Below, one piece after another: positions 23,722 through 30,672 of a stretch of DNA of 64,000 nucleotides. The stretch lies in the NCBI GenBank assembly GCA_017644325.1, contig JAEPLS010000001.1, positions 682,001 through 746,000 on the forward strand, in the 5' to 3' direction. A program made the position numbers and the translations under genes. The DNA comes from Prochlorococcus marinus CUG1438. Lineage in GTDB: Bacteria; Cyanobacteriota; Cyanobacteriia; PCC-6307; Cyanobiaceae. Under the pieces are notes generated by a model. The model searched no databases and was not told the DNA's origin. It saw nothing but the letters and a program-made list of their open reading frames with translations. How positions within the stretch are numbered: position 1 is the first letter of the stretch; each line of letters begins with the position of its first letter.

Positions 23722-25290
23722 TCAGAATATATTTCCTAAATTATAATCTCCAAGAAATTCATCCTTAATATCAAAACACTCAACTAATAGATCAGCTTTC
23801 TTAGTGATTTTGAAAAAAAGTGTTAATTTGTCTTCCCCAATTTTTGATGTATTTTTCAGTTCGATTCTCAGTGGATTCTTATCCCAAATTATAATTTCTT
23901 CTTCTCTTTGAACTTCTGATAGTTGCGGTAATCCATTTTCAAAAATCACATCATATGTTCTTTCTTTTTTCGTTTCTCCAATAATTATTTCAAATATTTT
24001 CTGGTTATTTTTACTGGGTTGAAGAATTAGTTTTAAAGGGTTTTCGGTTGGCCATGTTTGACCTTTGCAAAAAATAGGGTGCCAGAAGTGTTTTTGTTCT
24101 CTTTTATTGAATAATCTTATAGATAGCCCTTTGGTTAAGATGTCTTTAATTTTAACCCCTGGGGTCATTGCCAAAGCTCCCAAAGCTACAGATTCGATAG
24201 GAGCTGGAGTCTTTATTTGAATATCTGGAATCTTTTTTGTTATCCATTCTTTAATTAAGGGAATCTGAGATCCCCCTCCAACTAAAATTATTGCGCTTAA
24301 ATCCTCAGTAGTACAAAATTTTCCTCTTGCTTCGTTTAATAAATCTTTGAGTAAAGAGTTAAGGTGGTTTAGAAGATTATTCTCAATAATAATTTTTTCA
24401 AATAATTCTTTACTCATGAAAAATTCTTCTTCTTTATTATCTTCAATCAAAAAATTTATTGGGTATTGATTTTCATATTTTATTTCTGATGCGCTGAGCT
24501 TACATTTTATCTCTTCTGCCTTTAAAAGATTAGTAGCATATTTATTATCTGAAAGAAAATAATCAACAATCCATCTGTCAAAATCTTTTCCCCCAATTTT
24601 TGAGCCTGTTTTACTAATTATTTCAGCACACCTAGTTTTTTGTTTTGAAATTGAGCTTACATCATTTCCTCTGAATTTTAATAATTCAGCTATCGGACCA
24701 GATTTTCCTTCTCCGCCTTCTATTTTGACTATATTCATATCTATTGTGCTCCCTCCAATATCGAGTGTCATTATTTTGGAGCCAAATGCTACATCAATAC
24801 CTAAACTTGCGGCAGTAGGTTCATCAACTAGCGCAATTTCATCTACTGATATTTCTCTGCACAGATTAACCAACCATTCTCTGTAGCCTTTGTATGTGTC
24901 AATTGGAGCAGTTAAAACGAGTCTCTTTACCTCATAATTTTTAGGAATGTTTTCCCACAAAAATTTAAAAAATTTTTCACCACATTCTGTAGGCTTTAAA
25001 ATATTTTTTTGATTATTTTTTTCAATAGGATTTCCAATTAATCTTTTAAAATTCGAATGAAAAAACAAATCTGTTTTTGAACTTTCCCTCATCTCTAGAG
25101 CACTAATGCCAATTTTCAAAATTTTTGAAGGTTCCTCAAACCAAAGTGCTGTAGGGATGACCCCTGGAGATGATGTAATATTAGGTATTTCAACTAGAAC
25201 AGAATTTATATGATTTTGATCTTGAAAAGCTATTACAGTATTTGTATTCCCCAAATCAATAGCAAGCGTTCCAGATAAATTTATATCCAT
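23722..25290 (-). CDS. Hsp70-like (DnaK-family) protein, short form
   Basis: The ATPase domain is clear: AIDLGNTNTVIAF (phosphate 1), VDEPTAASLGID, MTLDIGGSTIDMNIV (phosphate 2) and AIILVGGGSQIPLI (adenosine). At 522 residues it lacks the C-terminal lid of the 630-residue DnaK and has a divergent substrate-binding part. It is therefore not the main DnaK but one of the extra cyanobacterial Hsp70-like proteins. Partner J-proteins are not visible here. Confidence 0.9.
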   Translation of the reverse strand: MDINLSGTLAIDLGNTNTVIAFQDQNHINSVLVEIPNITSSPGVIPTALWFEEPSKILKIGISALEMRESSKTDLFFHSNFKRLIGNPIEKNNQKNILKPTECGEKFFKFLWENIPKNYEVKRLVLTAPIDTYKGYREWLVNLCREISVDEIALVDEPTAASLGIDVAFGSKIMTLDIGGSTIDMNIVKIEGGEGKSGPIAELLKFRGNDVSSISKQKTRCAEIISKTGSKIGGKDFDRWIVDYFLSDNKYATNLLKAEEIKCKLSASEIKYENQYPINFLIEDNKEEEFFMSKELFEKIIIENNLLNHLNSLLKDLLNEARGKFCTTEDLSAIILVGGGSQIPLIKEWITKKIPDIQIKTPAPIESVALGALAMTPGVKIKDILTKGLSIRLFNKREQKHFWHPIFCKGQTWPTENPLKLILQPSKNNQKIFEIIIGETKKERTYDVIFENGLPQLSEVQREEEIIIWDKNPLRIELKNTSKIGEDKLTLFFKITKKADLLVECFDIKDEFLGDYNLGNIF

Positions 25291-25388
25291 ATGAAGTTTT
25301 TTTTGAATTAATTAAGTTCTTTTTGTAATTTATGCTTTGAATCTGTCCGATAAACTGTAAAATACATTTTATAATAAAAAATTTTTTT

Positions 25389-25625
25389 ATGAATATATCA
25401 AATAGCATGGGAATCGATTCTAATGATCTTGCAAAAAGAGGAGAGAGCTTAGTAAGAAAATCAACGAATAGATACTTAACTACAGTTAAAATTGCTTTCA
25501 GAGCTAAACAAAGACGCTTTGATGACTTTGATGGACTACTAGAGGAGTCGACTATTAAGCCTGTTCAAAGGTCAATTATTGAATTAAGCGATGAACAAGA
25601 TCAACCTGATTTACTGCCAGGCTAA
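25389..25625 (+). CDS. rpoZ: RNA polymerase omega subunit
   Basis: Omega helps assemble RNA polymerase by binding the C-terminus of beta'. The 78-residue protein carries the family core [17 protein letters not shown] and [20 protein letters not shown], as in cyanobacterial RpoZ. It is followed after two bases by a DUF1818 gene. Confidence 0.93.
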   Translation: MNISNSMGIDSNDLAKRGESLVRKSTNRYLTTVKIAFRAKQRRFDDFDGLLEESTIKPVQRSIIELSDEQDQPDLLPG

Positions 25626-25627
25626 TT

Positions 25628-25999
25628 TTGGCAAAAGACCAAAAAAGATGGAGATTACTTAGAGATCTCAACAAAGGAAAATATTGTTTTTTGATAGGAG
25701 TTGATAATTGGTCAATTGAATTACAAAAAAGTGAATTTCATTCACTTTATCTTTTACTTTTAAAAATTAATGAACAAATATTAGTTATTAAAAATGAATT
25801 AATGGATGAGGAGTCTATTTCTTTAGAGTTAGAACAACTGCCTTGGTATATCGAGTTAGAAGGGAAAAAAAATGAGTGGAGTTTAAGGTTAGTTTTTGAA
25901 AGTCAAGACAACACTAGATCTTTCGAAATGTATTGGCCGATACCAATAGCACAAAATTTATTTTATGAAATAAAAAAAATGTGGGAATCAATGGATTAA
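25628..25999 (+). CDS. DUF1818 family protein
   Basis: A 123-residue protein of the cyanobacteria-specific DUF1818 family, following rpoZ by two bases and starting at TTG. It looks soluble, with the tryptophan-rich segments LPWYIELEGKKNEWSLRL and RSFEMYWPIP. Function unknown; an rpoZ-DUF1818 pairing recurs in picocyanobacteria (recalled, not checked). Confidence 0.82.
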   Translation: MAKDQKRWRLLRDLNKGKYCFLIGVDNWSIELQKSEFHSLYLLLLKINEQILVIKNELMDEESISLELEQLPWYIELEGKKNEWSLRLVFESQDNTRSFEMYWPIPIAQNLFYEIKKMWESMD

Positions 26000-26312
26000 A
26001 AAATAAATTAAATTGGAAATTTTGAAAAAAAATTCCCCGTGTTAAAAATAATTTTTCACAACTTTTCCACAACTTATTTTTACAAAATAAATAGTGAACT
26101 AAAGTATGTGGAAAACTTTTAATTTAATATAATTCTTCATATTTCAGCTGGATTTATATCATTGAAATTTATTTTCATGATCCCCCTTATAATGACTGAA
26201 TTCTCATTATTCTATTAACTGAGACTGATTCTTTTTAATACTTGTTGACGATTAATTAATTTTGAAGAAAACTGGAACTTGTAAATTAAATCTTAGAAAA
26301 ATCTTTTTTAAT
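26000..26312. other. Gene-free AT-rich region with two DnaA-box-like sites
   Basis: The 313 bases between DUF1818 and DUF2811 contain two exact copies of the cyanobacterial DnaA-box form TTTTCCACA: one on the plus strand (26063-26071) and one on the minus strand (26107-26115), 35 bases apart. A near match, TTTTTCACA, lies at 26052-26060. No ORF of note is present. The known oriC region of Prochlorococcus lies near dnaN, which is not here, so any role would be DnaA regulation or titration. Confidence 0.45.
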
Positions 26313-26564
26313 ATGAATGAATTAAATTACGATCCTAATCAAAAAGTCTTAAATAACCAAGATGAAATAATTAGTTTCAAATGTGAACTTCAAGAAAATC
26401 TTCTAAAGGCTATGAAAGAATTTGTTGACAAACATCCTAACTGGGATCAATACAGGATAATTCAAGCTGCTATCGCAGGATTTCTGATGCAAAAAGGATT
26501 TCAAAATAGAGACTTAACGAGACTTTATGTTGGCAATATGTTTTCAATGAATTTTAAGGATTAA
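26313..26564 (+). CDS. DUF2811 family protein
   Basis: The 83-residue product matches the cyanobacterial DUF2811 pattern: VDKHPNWDQYRIIQAAIAGFL followed by QNRDLTRLYVGNMF. These are small helical proteins of unknown role. An in-frame TTG at 26262 would add 17 basic residues, but the ATG at 26313 starts right at the conserved part and is preferred. It converges with the EVE gene. Confidence 0.78.
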   Translation: MNELNYDPNQKVLNNQDEIISFKCELQENLLKAMKEFVDKHPNWDQYRIIQAAIAGFLMQKGFQNRDLTRLYVGNMFSMNFKD

Positions 26565-26569
26565 AGTTT

Positions 26570-27034
26570 TTATATTTTTTCTAGTAGTATTCTCGCGACA
26601 TCATTTCGTACAGGCACTATTGACAACCTATTTCCTTTTTTGACGACTAATAACTCATCCTCATTAAATAAAATCTTTAATTCTGGTAAACTAAGAATCT
26701 TTTGAGACTTTGATAAAAATTTTACTTTTACACAATCCCATCTAGGATTATTTGGTTTTGATTTTGGATCAAAATACTTTGATTCTTTATCAAATTGAGT
26801 GGGATCAACTATATTTAGATCAATAACTTCCATAAGACCAACTATCCCTGGGGGCTTACAGTTTGAATGATAGAAAAAGACTTTATCTCCTTTATTCATA
26901 TTTCTCATGAAATTCCTAGCTTGATAATTTCTTATCCCATCCCATAGTGTAACTTCATCATTTTTTAAAGTATCAATACTATACGCATCAGGCTCACTTT
27001 TCATTAGCCAGTAGCTAGGTTCCTGTTGTACCAT
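26570..27034 (-). CDS. EVE domain-containing protein
   Basis: The 154-residue protein is a single EVE domain, a PUA/YTH-like fold thought to bind modified bases in nucleic acid. Hallmarks are YWLMKSEPDAYSIDTL, LWDGIRNYQARNFMR, DKVFFYHSNCKPPGIVG and NPRWDCVKVKFL. It ends six bases from convergent DUF2811. The first part of this gene and its upstream DNA recur in degenerate form at 30046-30188, marking the borders of a variable insert. Confidence 0.92.
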   Translation of the reverse strand: MVQQEPSYWLMKSEPDAYSIDTLKNDEVTLWDGIRNYQARNFMRNMNKGDKVFFYHSNCKPPGIVGLMEVIDLNIVDPTQFDKESKYFDPKSKPNNPRWDCVKVKFLSKSQKILSLPELKILFNEDELLVVKKGNRLSIVPVRNDVARILLEKI

Positions 27035-27127
27035 AGGATCTCGGCGAATATATAGGGTTTGAGTAAAGTTTGGGTAACTTCTTTGAATATGAATTTATTA
27101 TCCATCAAAGTTTCTATTTAGGAAAGT
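26992..27127. repeat. Left copy of direct repeat (EVE gene 5' end and upstream)
   Basis: Shared blocks with the right copy are GCTCACTTTTCATTAGCCA (26992-27010 and 30051-30069), GTTTGAGTAAAGTTTG (27057-27072 and 29990-30005), ATTATCCATCAAAGT (27097-27111 and 30156-30170) and GGAAAGTG just after. The two copies enclose about 3 kb of microgenes. Confidence 0.75.
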
Positions 27128-27176
27128 GTACCCCTTTCCTCTATATATCATGACGGTACCCCTTTATAAATTACGC

Positions 27177-27338
27177 TTATCTGTTGGAAATATTGAAGGA
27201 AAAATCTTTAATCGAGAATTTATTAAATAATGACTTACCTATTTGTGAACCCACGCCGTTGTTCTTGAGTTCCTTTTGATATGCCTCTTTGCTTGAGAGA
27301 ATGATATCTTTAATCGAGAATTTATTAAATAATGACAT
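27177..27338 (-). CDS. Possible 53-residue protein with internal duplication
   Basis: An ATG frame on the minus strand encodes a short basic protein in which SLFNKFSIKD occurs twice, 34 residues apart, because of an exact 31-base direct repeat (27204-27234 and 27306-27336). The 102-base spacing keeps the frame. There is no clear ribosome binding site, and it may be a remnant rather than a working gene. Confidence 0.35.
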   Translation of the reverse strand: MSLFNKFSIKDIILSSKEAYQKELKNNGVGSQIGKSLFNKFSIKDFSFNISNR

Positions 27339-27368
27339 TCTTATTTGGGAAAATTGCTTTGTAGATGA

Positions 27369-27506
27369 TCACATCATCTCGTAATTATCAAATTTAGTTT
27401 TTAACTTTGCTGCTTTATGTATTAGTCCAACTGCTTCTTTTCTTCCAGTAGCTTGTTGCGCCTGATGCATTAATTCAGCATATTTTTTTACGATTTTCTT
27501 TTGCAT
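27369..27506 (-). CDS. Small basic protein, 45 residues
   Basis: An ATG frame beginning MQKKIVKKYAELMHQAQQAT gives a Lys/Ala/Gln-rich, probably all-helical protein ending in YEMM. No cysteines or membrane segment. Function unknown; it resembles the many short basic proteins of Prochlorococcus variable regions. Ribosome binding site is weak. Confidence 0.5.
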   Translation of the reverse strand: MQKKIVKKYAELMHQAQQATGRKEAVGLIHKAAKLKTKFDNYEMM

Positions 27507-27956
27507 GGTTTAGATTAAATAAAGACCGTTTTTTAATCTAAAGCTGCAAGGAACAACTTTCAGAAGATAAGGAATCAACGGTAAAACCTCAGAGTCAACA
27601 AATTGGAACGGGTTAACTCGTGTGTTAAATATATAATCAATTAGCTAATTACCTGTTGGTATCTATGATTACATTGTTTTCAAATCCTGATTTATTTTAG
27701 TTTTATCTAAAGTGGAGAAGATTTCTTTTTAAATAATGAGTGTGTTTTAAATCTTGAATTGATCTCTAATAATTTATGGTTGGCTTCAGTTGTATCCCTG
27801 CAACTGCCTCATGACAACCATGTATTAATTTTAGGACTGCTTTAGTATTTTTTGATTCAAAATATATACCTCTTCCCGTACCTAATAGTTCCTCAAACCG
27901 ACCTATAAATTTAAGGCTATAGGAGGACAATATAAGTATAGATCTAGGAGGTCTAA
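27507..27956. other. 450-base region with one weak ORF remnant
   Basis: The only coding-like stretch is on the minus strand at 27766-27930: a TTG-started frame of 54 codons with GRFEELLGTGRGIYF and LKLIHGCHEAVAGIQ. The composition looks protein-like and the frame is clean, so it may be the tail of a lost gene. The rest is AT-rich and unassigned. Confidence 0.3.
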
Positions 27957-28139
27957 ATGAAACTATTCAATCAATTCACAATCCTTCCAAGATACCTAAA
28001 AGCATTTAATTATGCTGGAAACAGAATGGAAGAAATAACAAGAAATCTTGATAGAGATAACCATTTATTTGAAGACTATTGGAAGAGGGAATGTAGAGAA
28101 CATCCAACTAATCAGCATTGTTTAGTCTATTGCGACTGA
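27957..28139 (+). CDS. Cys-motif microprotein (C-x8-C-x3-C-D end), 60 residues
   Basis: The gene has a strong AGGAGG seven bases before the ATG. The product has a helical, charged N-terminal half (YLKAFNYAGNRMEEI), the block FEDYWKRE and a C-terminal cysteine array Cys46, Cys55, Cys59 followed by a final Asp. The same ending C-x8-C-x3-C-[DN] occurs in proteins at 35123-35287 and 34775-34921. No signal peptide is apparent. A metal site or disulfide is possible; function unknown. Confidence 0.75.
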   Translation: MKLFNQFTILPRYLKAFNYAGNRMEEITRNLDRDNHLFEDYWKRECREHPTNQHCLVYCD

Positions 28140-28157
28140 GAATTTTAATCTTAAGGG

Positions 28158-28186
28158 TTGACAACTGAGTATAAATACTCTATAAA
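28158..28186 (+). promoter_or_regulatory. Promoter of the leader-peptide cassette, copy 1
   Basis: TTGACA (28158-28163), 17 bases, then TATAAA (28181-28186): a near-consensus sigma-70 promoter. It places the start of transcription near 28193, at the first stem of the structured leader. The TTGACA box is kept in copy 2 at 44409-44414. Confidence 0.7.
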
Positions 28187-28192
28187 TAAAGT

Positions 28193-28290
28193 GTAGTAAA
28201 TGCTACCAAATCGTCCGATCTACTATTAGATAGACCGCAGTACGAATCAAGCCATAGGACGGGGACTTGATCAAGACCAGGAGCTGCATA
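28193..28290 (+). promoter_or_regulatory. Downstream-peptide / glutamine-II riboswitch-like leader, copy 1
   Basis: The 98-base leader can fold into GTAG(TAAATG)CTAC (28193-28206), a short stem around TCTA...TAGA, and a hairpin ATCAAG/CTTGAT (28246-28251, 28266-28271). Its loop holds GGACG (28257-28261), complementary to CGTCC (28212-28216), making a pseudoknot. AGGAG lies just before the peptide ATG. The downstream-peptide motif is a known glutamine-binding RNA placed before short ORFs in Prochlorococcus and Synechococcus; genus, position and pseudoknot fit. The match to its consensus is from memory. Confidence 0.65.
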
Positions 28291-28392
28291 ATGGTAAACA
28301 TGTATTTTAACGGCAAATCTTTCGTATATTGCAAGAGCCAAGAAGAGAAAACAATAAAGCTTACTTATAGAGGATCTAGTTACTTGAGATAA
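28291..28392 (+). CDS. DUF4278-like microprotein, copy 1, 33 residues
   Basis: This short protein starts at ATG 28291 behind AGGAG and the structured leader. The C-terminal IKLTYRGSSY matches the core of the small cyanobacterial DUF4278 domain, and MYFNGKSFVYC forms the first half. Copy 2 at 44542-44652 keeps most residues, with third-position changes between copies, which argues that the frame is translated. If the leader is a glutamine sensor, this peptide would respond to nitrogen status; that is inference. Confidence 0.72.
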   Translation: MVNMYFNGKSFVYCKSQEEKTIKLTYRGSSYLR

Positions 28393-28450
28393 ATAAAATC
28401 TCATATCTATTAAATATTCAATAAACTATTTTTTTTAGAGGTGTTATGCC

Positions 28451-28582
28451 ATGAAATTTACTAATTCTCCTTTTGCCATACTCGATAAGAACATGAACGC
28501 ATTAGATTATCAAAAAAGAAATTTAAAATATGAGGACTATTGGAGAAGGGAAGGAATTAGCAAAAGTAAAGGTCTATCTTAA
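28451..28582 (+). CDS. Microprotein, 43 residues, possibly frameshifted
   Basis: The frame starts at ATG 28451 and includes KYEDYWRREG, similar to FEDYWKRECR in the 27957 protein. It stops just where a second frame (28530-28667) continues with a membrane helix. Either this is a truncated relative of the Cys-motif family, or both frames were once one gene joined by a single-base shift near 28565-28580. Confidence 0.5.
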   Translation: MKFTNSPFAILDKNMNALDYQKRNLKYEDYWRREGISKSKGLS

Positions 28583-28667
28583 TACTGGAATAATTGCTGG
28601 ATTAGTTGGTGTTGGATTTGTTGCCTCTACTTTAATTTTTAGAGTATTAATTCTAGTTTTAAAATAA
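28530..28667 (+). CDS. Small membrane protein, 45 residues, overlapping frame
   Basis: ATG 28530 opens a frame overlapping the previous gene by 53 bases. Its C-terminal two thirds is one hydrophobic helix (TGIIAGLVGVGFVASTLIF). The first 14 residues look like out-of-frame sequence of the upstream gene, so the real product may be a fusion of the upstream N-terminus and this helix, broken by a frameshift. Confidence 0.4.
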   Translation: MRTIGEGKELAKVKVYLNTGIIAGLVGVGFVASTLIFRVLILVLK

Positions 28668-28721
28668 AAAAGGTAGTTTAACTAAGCTTTTGATTAAAGT
28701 ATTTAATACCTGCCATTAGAA

Positions 28722-29028
28722 ATTAAGAAAAAGGTTTGGTTGAATTAGATGGAACTTCTACTGGAACCAATGACTCACCATAATGTGATATAGCTGATTT
28801 TATTAGTAACCAGTAAAAGAAGTTAACTAAAGCTTTCTCCACGAGGATTTAGTAACTAATCTAGATAACCTTATTAGTTTTGTAATAGCAATATACAAAA
28901 AATATTTATCAAGTAATCAATATATTTATCAAAACTAGAAGAAAGTTACTTTAATTAGGATAGATTCACCTTTCGGCAGCGGACTAAATCCTCGTGGAGC
29001 ATTGGACTTTAGCCCGCTCTATCTTTTT
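28722..29028 (+). ncRNA. RNA-like element X, copy 1, with terminator and long-range stem
   Basis: This 307-base gene-free element resembles 43632-43931; both share GAATTAGATGGAACTT (28742-28757) and scattered blocks. It ends in a terminator: GCGGACTAAA (28979-28988) with TTTAGCCCGC (29008-29017), one mismatch, then TATCTTTTT. A 17-base perfect inverted repeat joins 28837-28853 to 28983-28999 and overlaps the terminator's 5' arm, so the two folds exclude each other, as in attenuators. No open frame runs through it. Confidence 0.55.
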
Positions 29029-29201
29029 AGCAAATCAAAAATTGAACTGCAATTCAGCTCTTAGATGTGACATCCAAGATAATTTCAAAAATATTTTTTT
29101 CTAAAAAAAGAATTAAGTATTTTTTCGGAATGCTTTGAAAAGAAATATGTGTTTAATTTTGTTTAAGTTTTATCTCGTAAAACTAATAGGGAATTTTATT
29201 T

Positions 29202-29654
29202 ATGAAAAACATTCTGTATAAAATTTTTGAATTCCTAAAGGATCTTTTCCAAAAAATTTCTGAATTTTTAAAAAGAAGATTTTCTGAAGAAGAAGAGAAG
29301 CCAGTTGAAGAAGAGAAGCCAGTTGAAGGAGAGAAGCCAGTTGAAGAAGAGAAGCCAGTTGAAGAAGAGAAACCAGTTGAAGAAGAGATGCCAGTTGAAG
29401 AAGAGAAGCCAGTTGAAGAAGAGAAACCAGTTGAAGAAGAGATGCCAGTTGAAGAAGAGAAGCCAGTTGAAGAAGAGAAGCTAGTTGAAGGAGAGAAGCT
29501 AGTTGAAGAAGAGAAGCCAGTTGAAGAAGAGAAGCCAGTTGAAGGAGAGAAGCCAGTTGAAGAAGAGAAGCCAGTTGAAGGAGAGAAGCTAGTTGAAGGA
29601 GAGAAGCTAGTTGAAGAAGAGAAGCCAGTTGAAGGAGAGAAGCCAGAATTATAA
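29202..29654 (+). CDS. Hexapeptide-repeat protein with amphipathic N-terminal helix
   Basis: The 150-residue protein starts with a 27-residue amphipathic helix (ILYKIFEFLKDLFQKISEF) and then has 20 tandem units of [EG]-E-[KM]-[PL]-V-E, ending GEKPEL. The tail is strongly acidic and Pro-rich, probably extended. The helix could bind a membrane, leaving a charged brush. The 18-base units are nearly identical in DNA, pointing to recent slippage expansion, and length probably varies between strains. Function unknown. Confidence 0.6.
   Translation: MKNILYKIFEFLKDLFQKISEFLKRRFSEEEEKPVEEEKPVEGEKPVEEEKPVEEEKPVEEEMPVEEEKPVEEEKPVEEEMPVEEEKPVEEEKLVEGEKLVEEEKPVEEEKPVEGEKPVEEEKPVEGEKLVEGEKLVEEEKPVEGEKPEL
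29292..29651 (+). repeat. Tandem array of 20 x 18-base units
   Basis: The unit is GAAGAGAAGCCAGTTGAA or a close variant, repeated in frame inside the gene at 29202. Variants cluster (GGAGAG for Gly, CTA for Leu, ATG for Met), consistent with block duplications. Confidence 0.95.
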
Positions 29655-29746
29655 GCAGAAATTTATTAAATAATTTACCTTCCTTTTCATTAGTTTTTGG
29701 CTAGTGAATCAAGTTACCTAAACTTGTTATGAATATATTTTATCGG

Positions 29747-29860
29747 TATAAGTGGTCTAAGGACTTGAGCCTAGCAGTTTCAAGGTTAACCCCGCACTCC
29801 TACACACGAGTACAAAAACCTTTTTAATTAATGCAGATTACTTCCAAGACACTTAGCTTG
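29747..29860. repeat. tRNA-like repeat R, copy 1
   Basis: This 114-base sequence recurs at 42718-42849 on the same strand with clear similarity over its length, including TTTCAAGGTTAA, CTCCTACAC and CGAGTACAAAAACCTTTTT. On the minus strand it contains CTAGG-CTCAAGT-CC, close to a tRNA T-arm. No full cloverleaf can be drawn. It could be a worn tRNA end left by integration, or an sRNA. Confidence 0.55.
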
Positions 29861-30045
29861 CTACTTAATGTAGTTTTTGTGCTTTGTGTCTTTGTCATTT
29901 GAAGACTATTCATCAAAAGAGATTAATAGTTTCAGGGTTTTCTTACTTCGAACCGAACTCAATATCGGTTAGTTTTTTAGTCTTTAAAAGTTTGAGTAAA
30001 GTTTGAGTAAAAAATTACGATTCCCTGAAATCCCAGTAATAGCTA

Positions 30046-30188
30046 GACGCGCTCACTTTTCATTAGCCAAAACTTTTTTTCAGTCATATCAAGGGATCTC
30101 AGCGAATTTTAAAGCTTGAAATAAGGCTTACTCAAACTTTTTTGGGTATAAATTCATTATCCATCAAAGTCTCTAATTAGGAAAGTGA
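30046..30188. repeat. Right copy of direct repeat (degenerate EVE gene start)
   Basis: Repeats the EVE gene 5' end and upstream DNA of 26992-27127, but with indels that destroy the frame. GCTCACTTTTCATTAGCCA is exact, as is ATTATCCATCAAAGT. It looks like the far border of an insertion. Confidence 0.75.
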
Positions 30189-30256
30189 TGGGTGGTACGG
30201 GGTCAATGTGACCGTGCTACATCGTATATATGATCTGATAAATTTCTGTTAAAAGT

Positions 30257-30406
30257 TTATGGGTACAACCTTTCAATAGCTTCTTTCTGTTCTTGCTTTT
30301 TTATGTCTTCAGCATCTAAAACAGGGCACGAGTTTTGATTTAGTGATGAGAGGAAAGTGCTTTTGTTGAATAGTTTGAAAAGTGGTGCAAGTAATAAGTT
30401 TTTCAT
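30257..30406 (-). CDS. Small protein, 49 residues
   Basis: The ATG at 30406 abuts the stop of the upstream 61-residue gene with no gap, so translation is probably coupled. The product starts MKNLLLAPLFKLFNK and ends with a charged helix EDIKKQEQKEAIERLYP. It has one cysteine. Unknown function. Confidence 0.6.
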   Translation of the reverse strand: MKNLLLAPLFKLFNKSTFLSSLNQNSCPVLDAEDIKKQEQKEAIERLYP

Positions 30407-30592
30407 TTATTCCCAAGTTTTCATATCAGAGAAGTCGCTTGCTATTGCATGAAGCATCCCTCCTACAAATGATCTAGGACAACCAAGTTTGTTAACTAAT
30501 ACTTCTGATTGTTTTTTGATATCTTCCCATGTAGGTCTGATATCCTCATTTATTTGTTTAAGGCTAGGTTTAAATTCTTCTGAATCATTCAT
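30407..30592 (-). CDS. Small acidic protein, 61 residues
   Basis: Unrecognised family. The sequence contains RPTWEDIKKQSEVLV and CPRSFVGGMLHAIASDF, suggesting a helical, soluble protein. It sits upstream of and directly adjoining the 49-residue gene on the same strand, forming a two-gene unit. Confidence 0.6.
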   Translation of the reverse strand: MNDSEEFKPSLKQINEDIRPTWEDIKKQSEVLVNKLGCPRSFVGGMLHAIASDFSDMKTWE

Positions 30593-30672
30593 AATAAAAA
30601 AGGTATTAACTTAGTAAAATTCAAATGATCGTAAAGATAATCTCATTTATTTAAATCAATATTCAATTAAAA

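Larger units (their letters stand above)
29655..30256. other. 600-base gene-free stretch with tRNA-like repeat and EVE remnant
   Basis: No convincing gene is present. It contains the tRNA-like repeat R1 (29747-29860), a small hairpin AACCGA/TCGGTT with T-run (29951-29978), GTTTGAGTAAAGTTTG (29990-30005) and the degenerate EVE-gene copy (30046-30188). Confidence 0.6.

Noticed and set aside
28180-28404. 74-codon minus-strand ORF
   Set aside because: It is antisense to the structured leader and the DUF4278-like peptide, whose sequence and silent differences between copies favour the plus strand.
29292-29651. Short tandem repeats as a possible CRISPR array
   Set aside because: Units are contiguous with no spacers and stay in frame in a protein gene.
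29747-29860. Repeat R as an intact tRNA
   Set aside because: Only a T-arm-like motif is present; no acceptor stem, D-arm or anticodon arm can be built.
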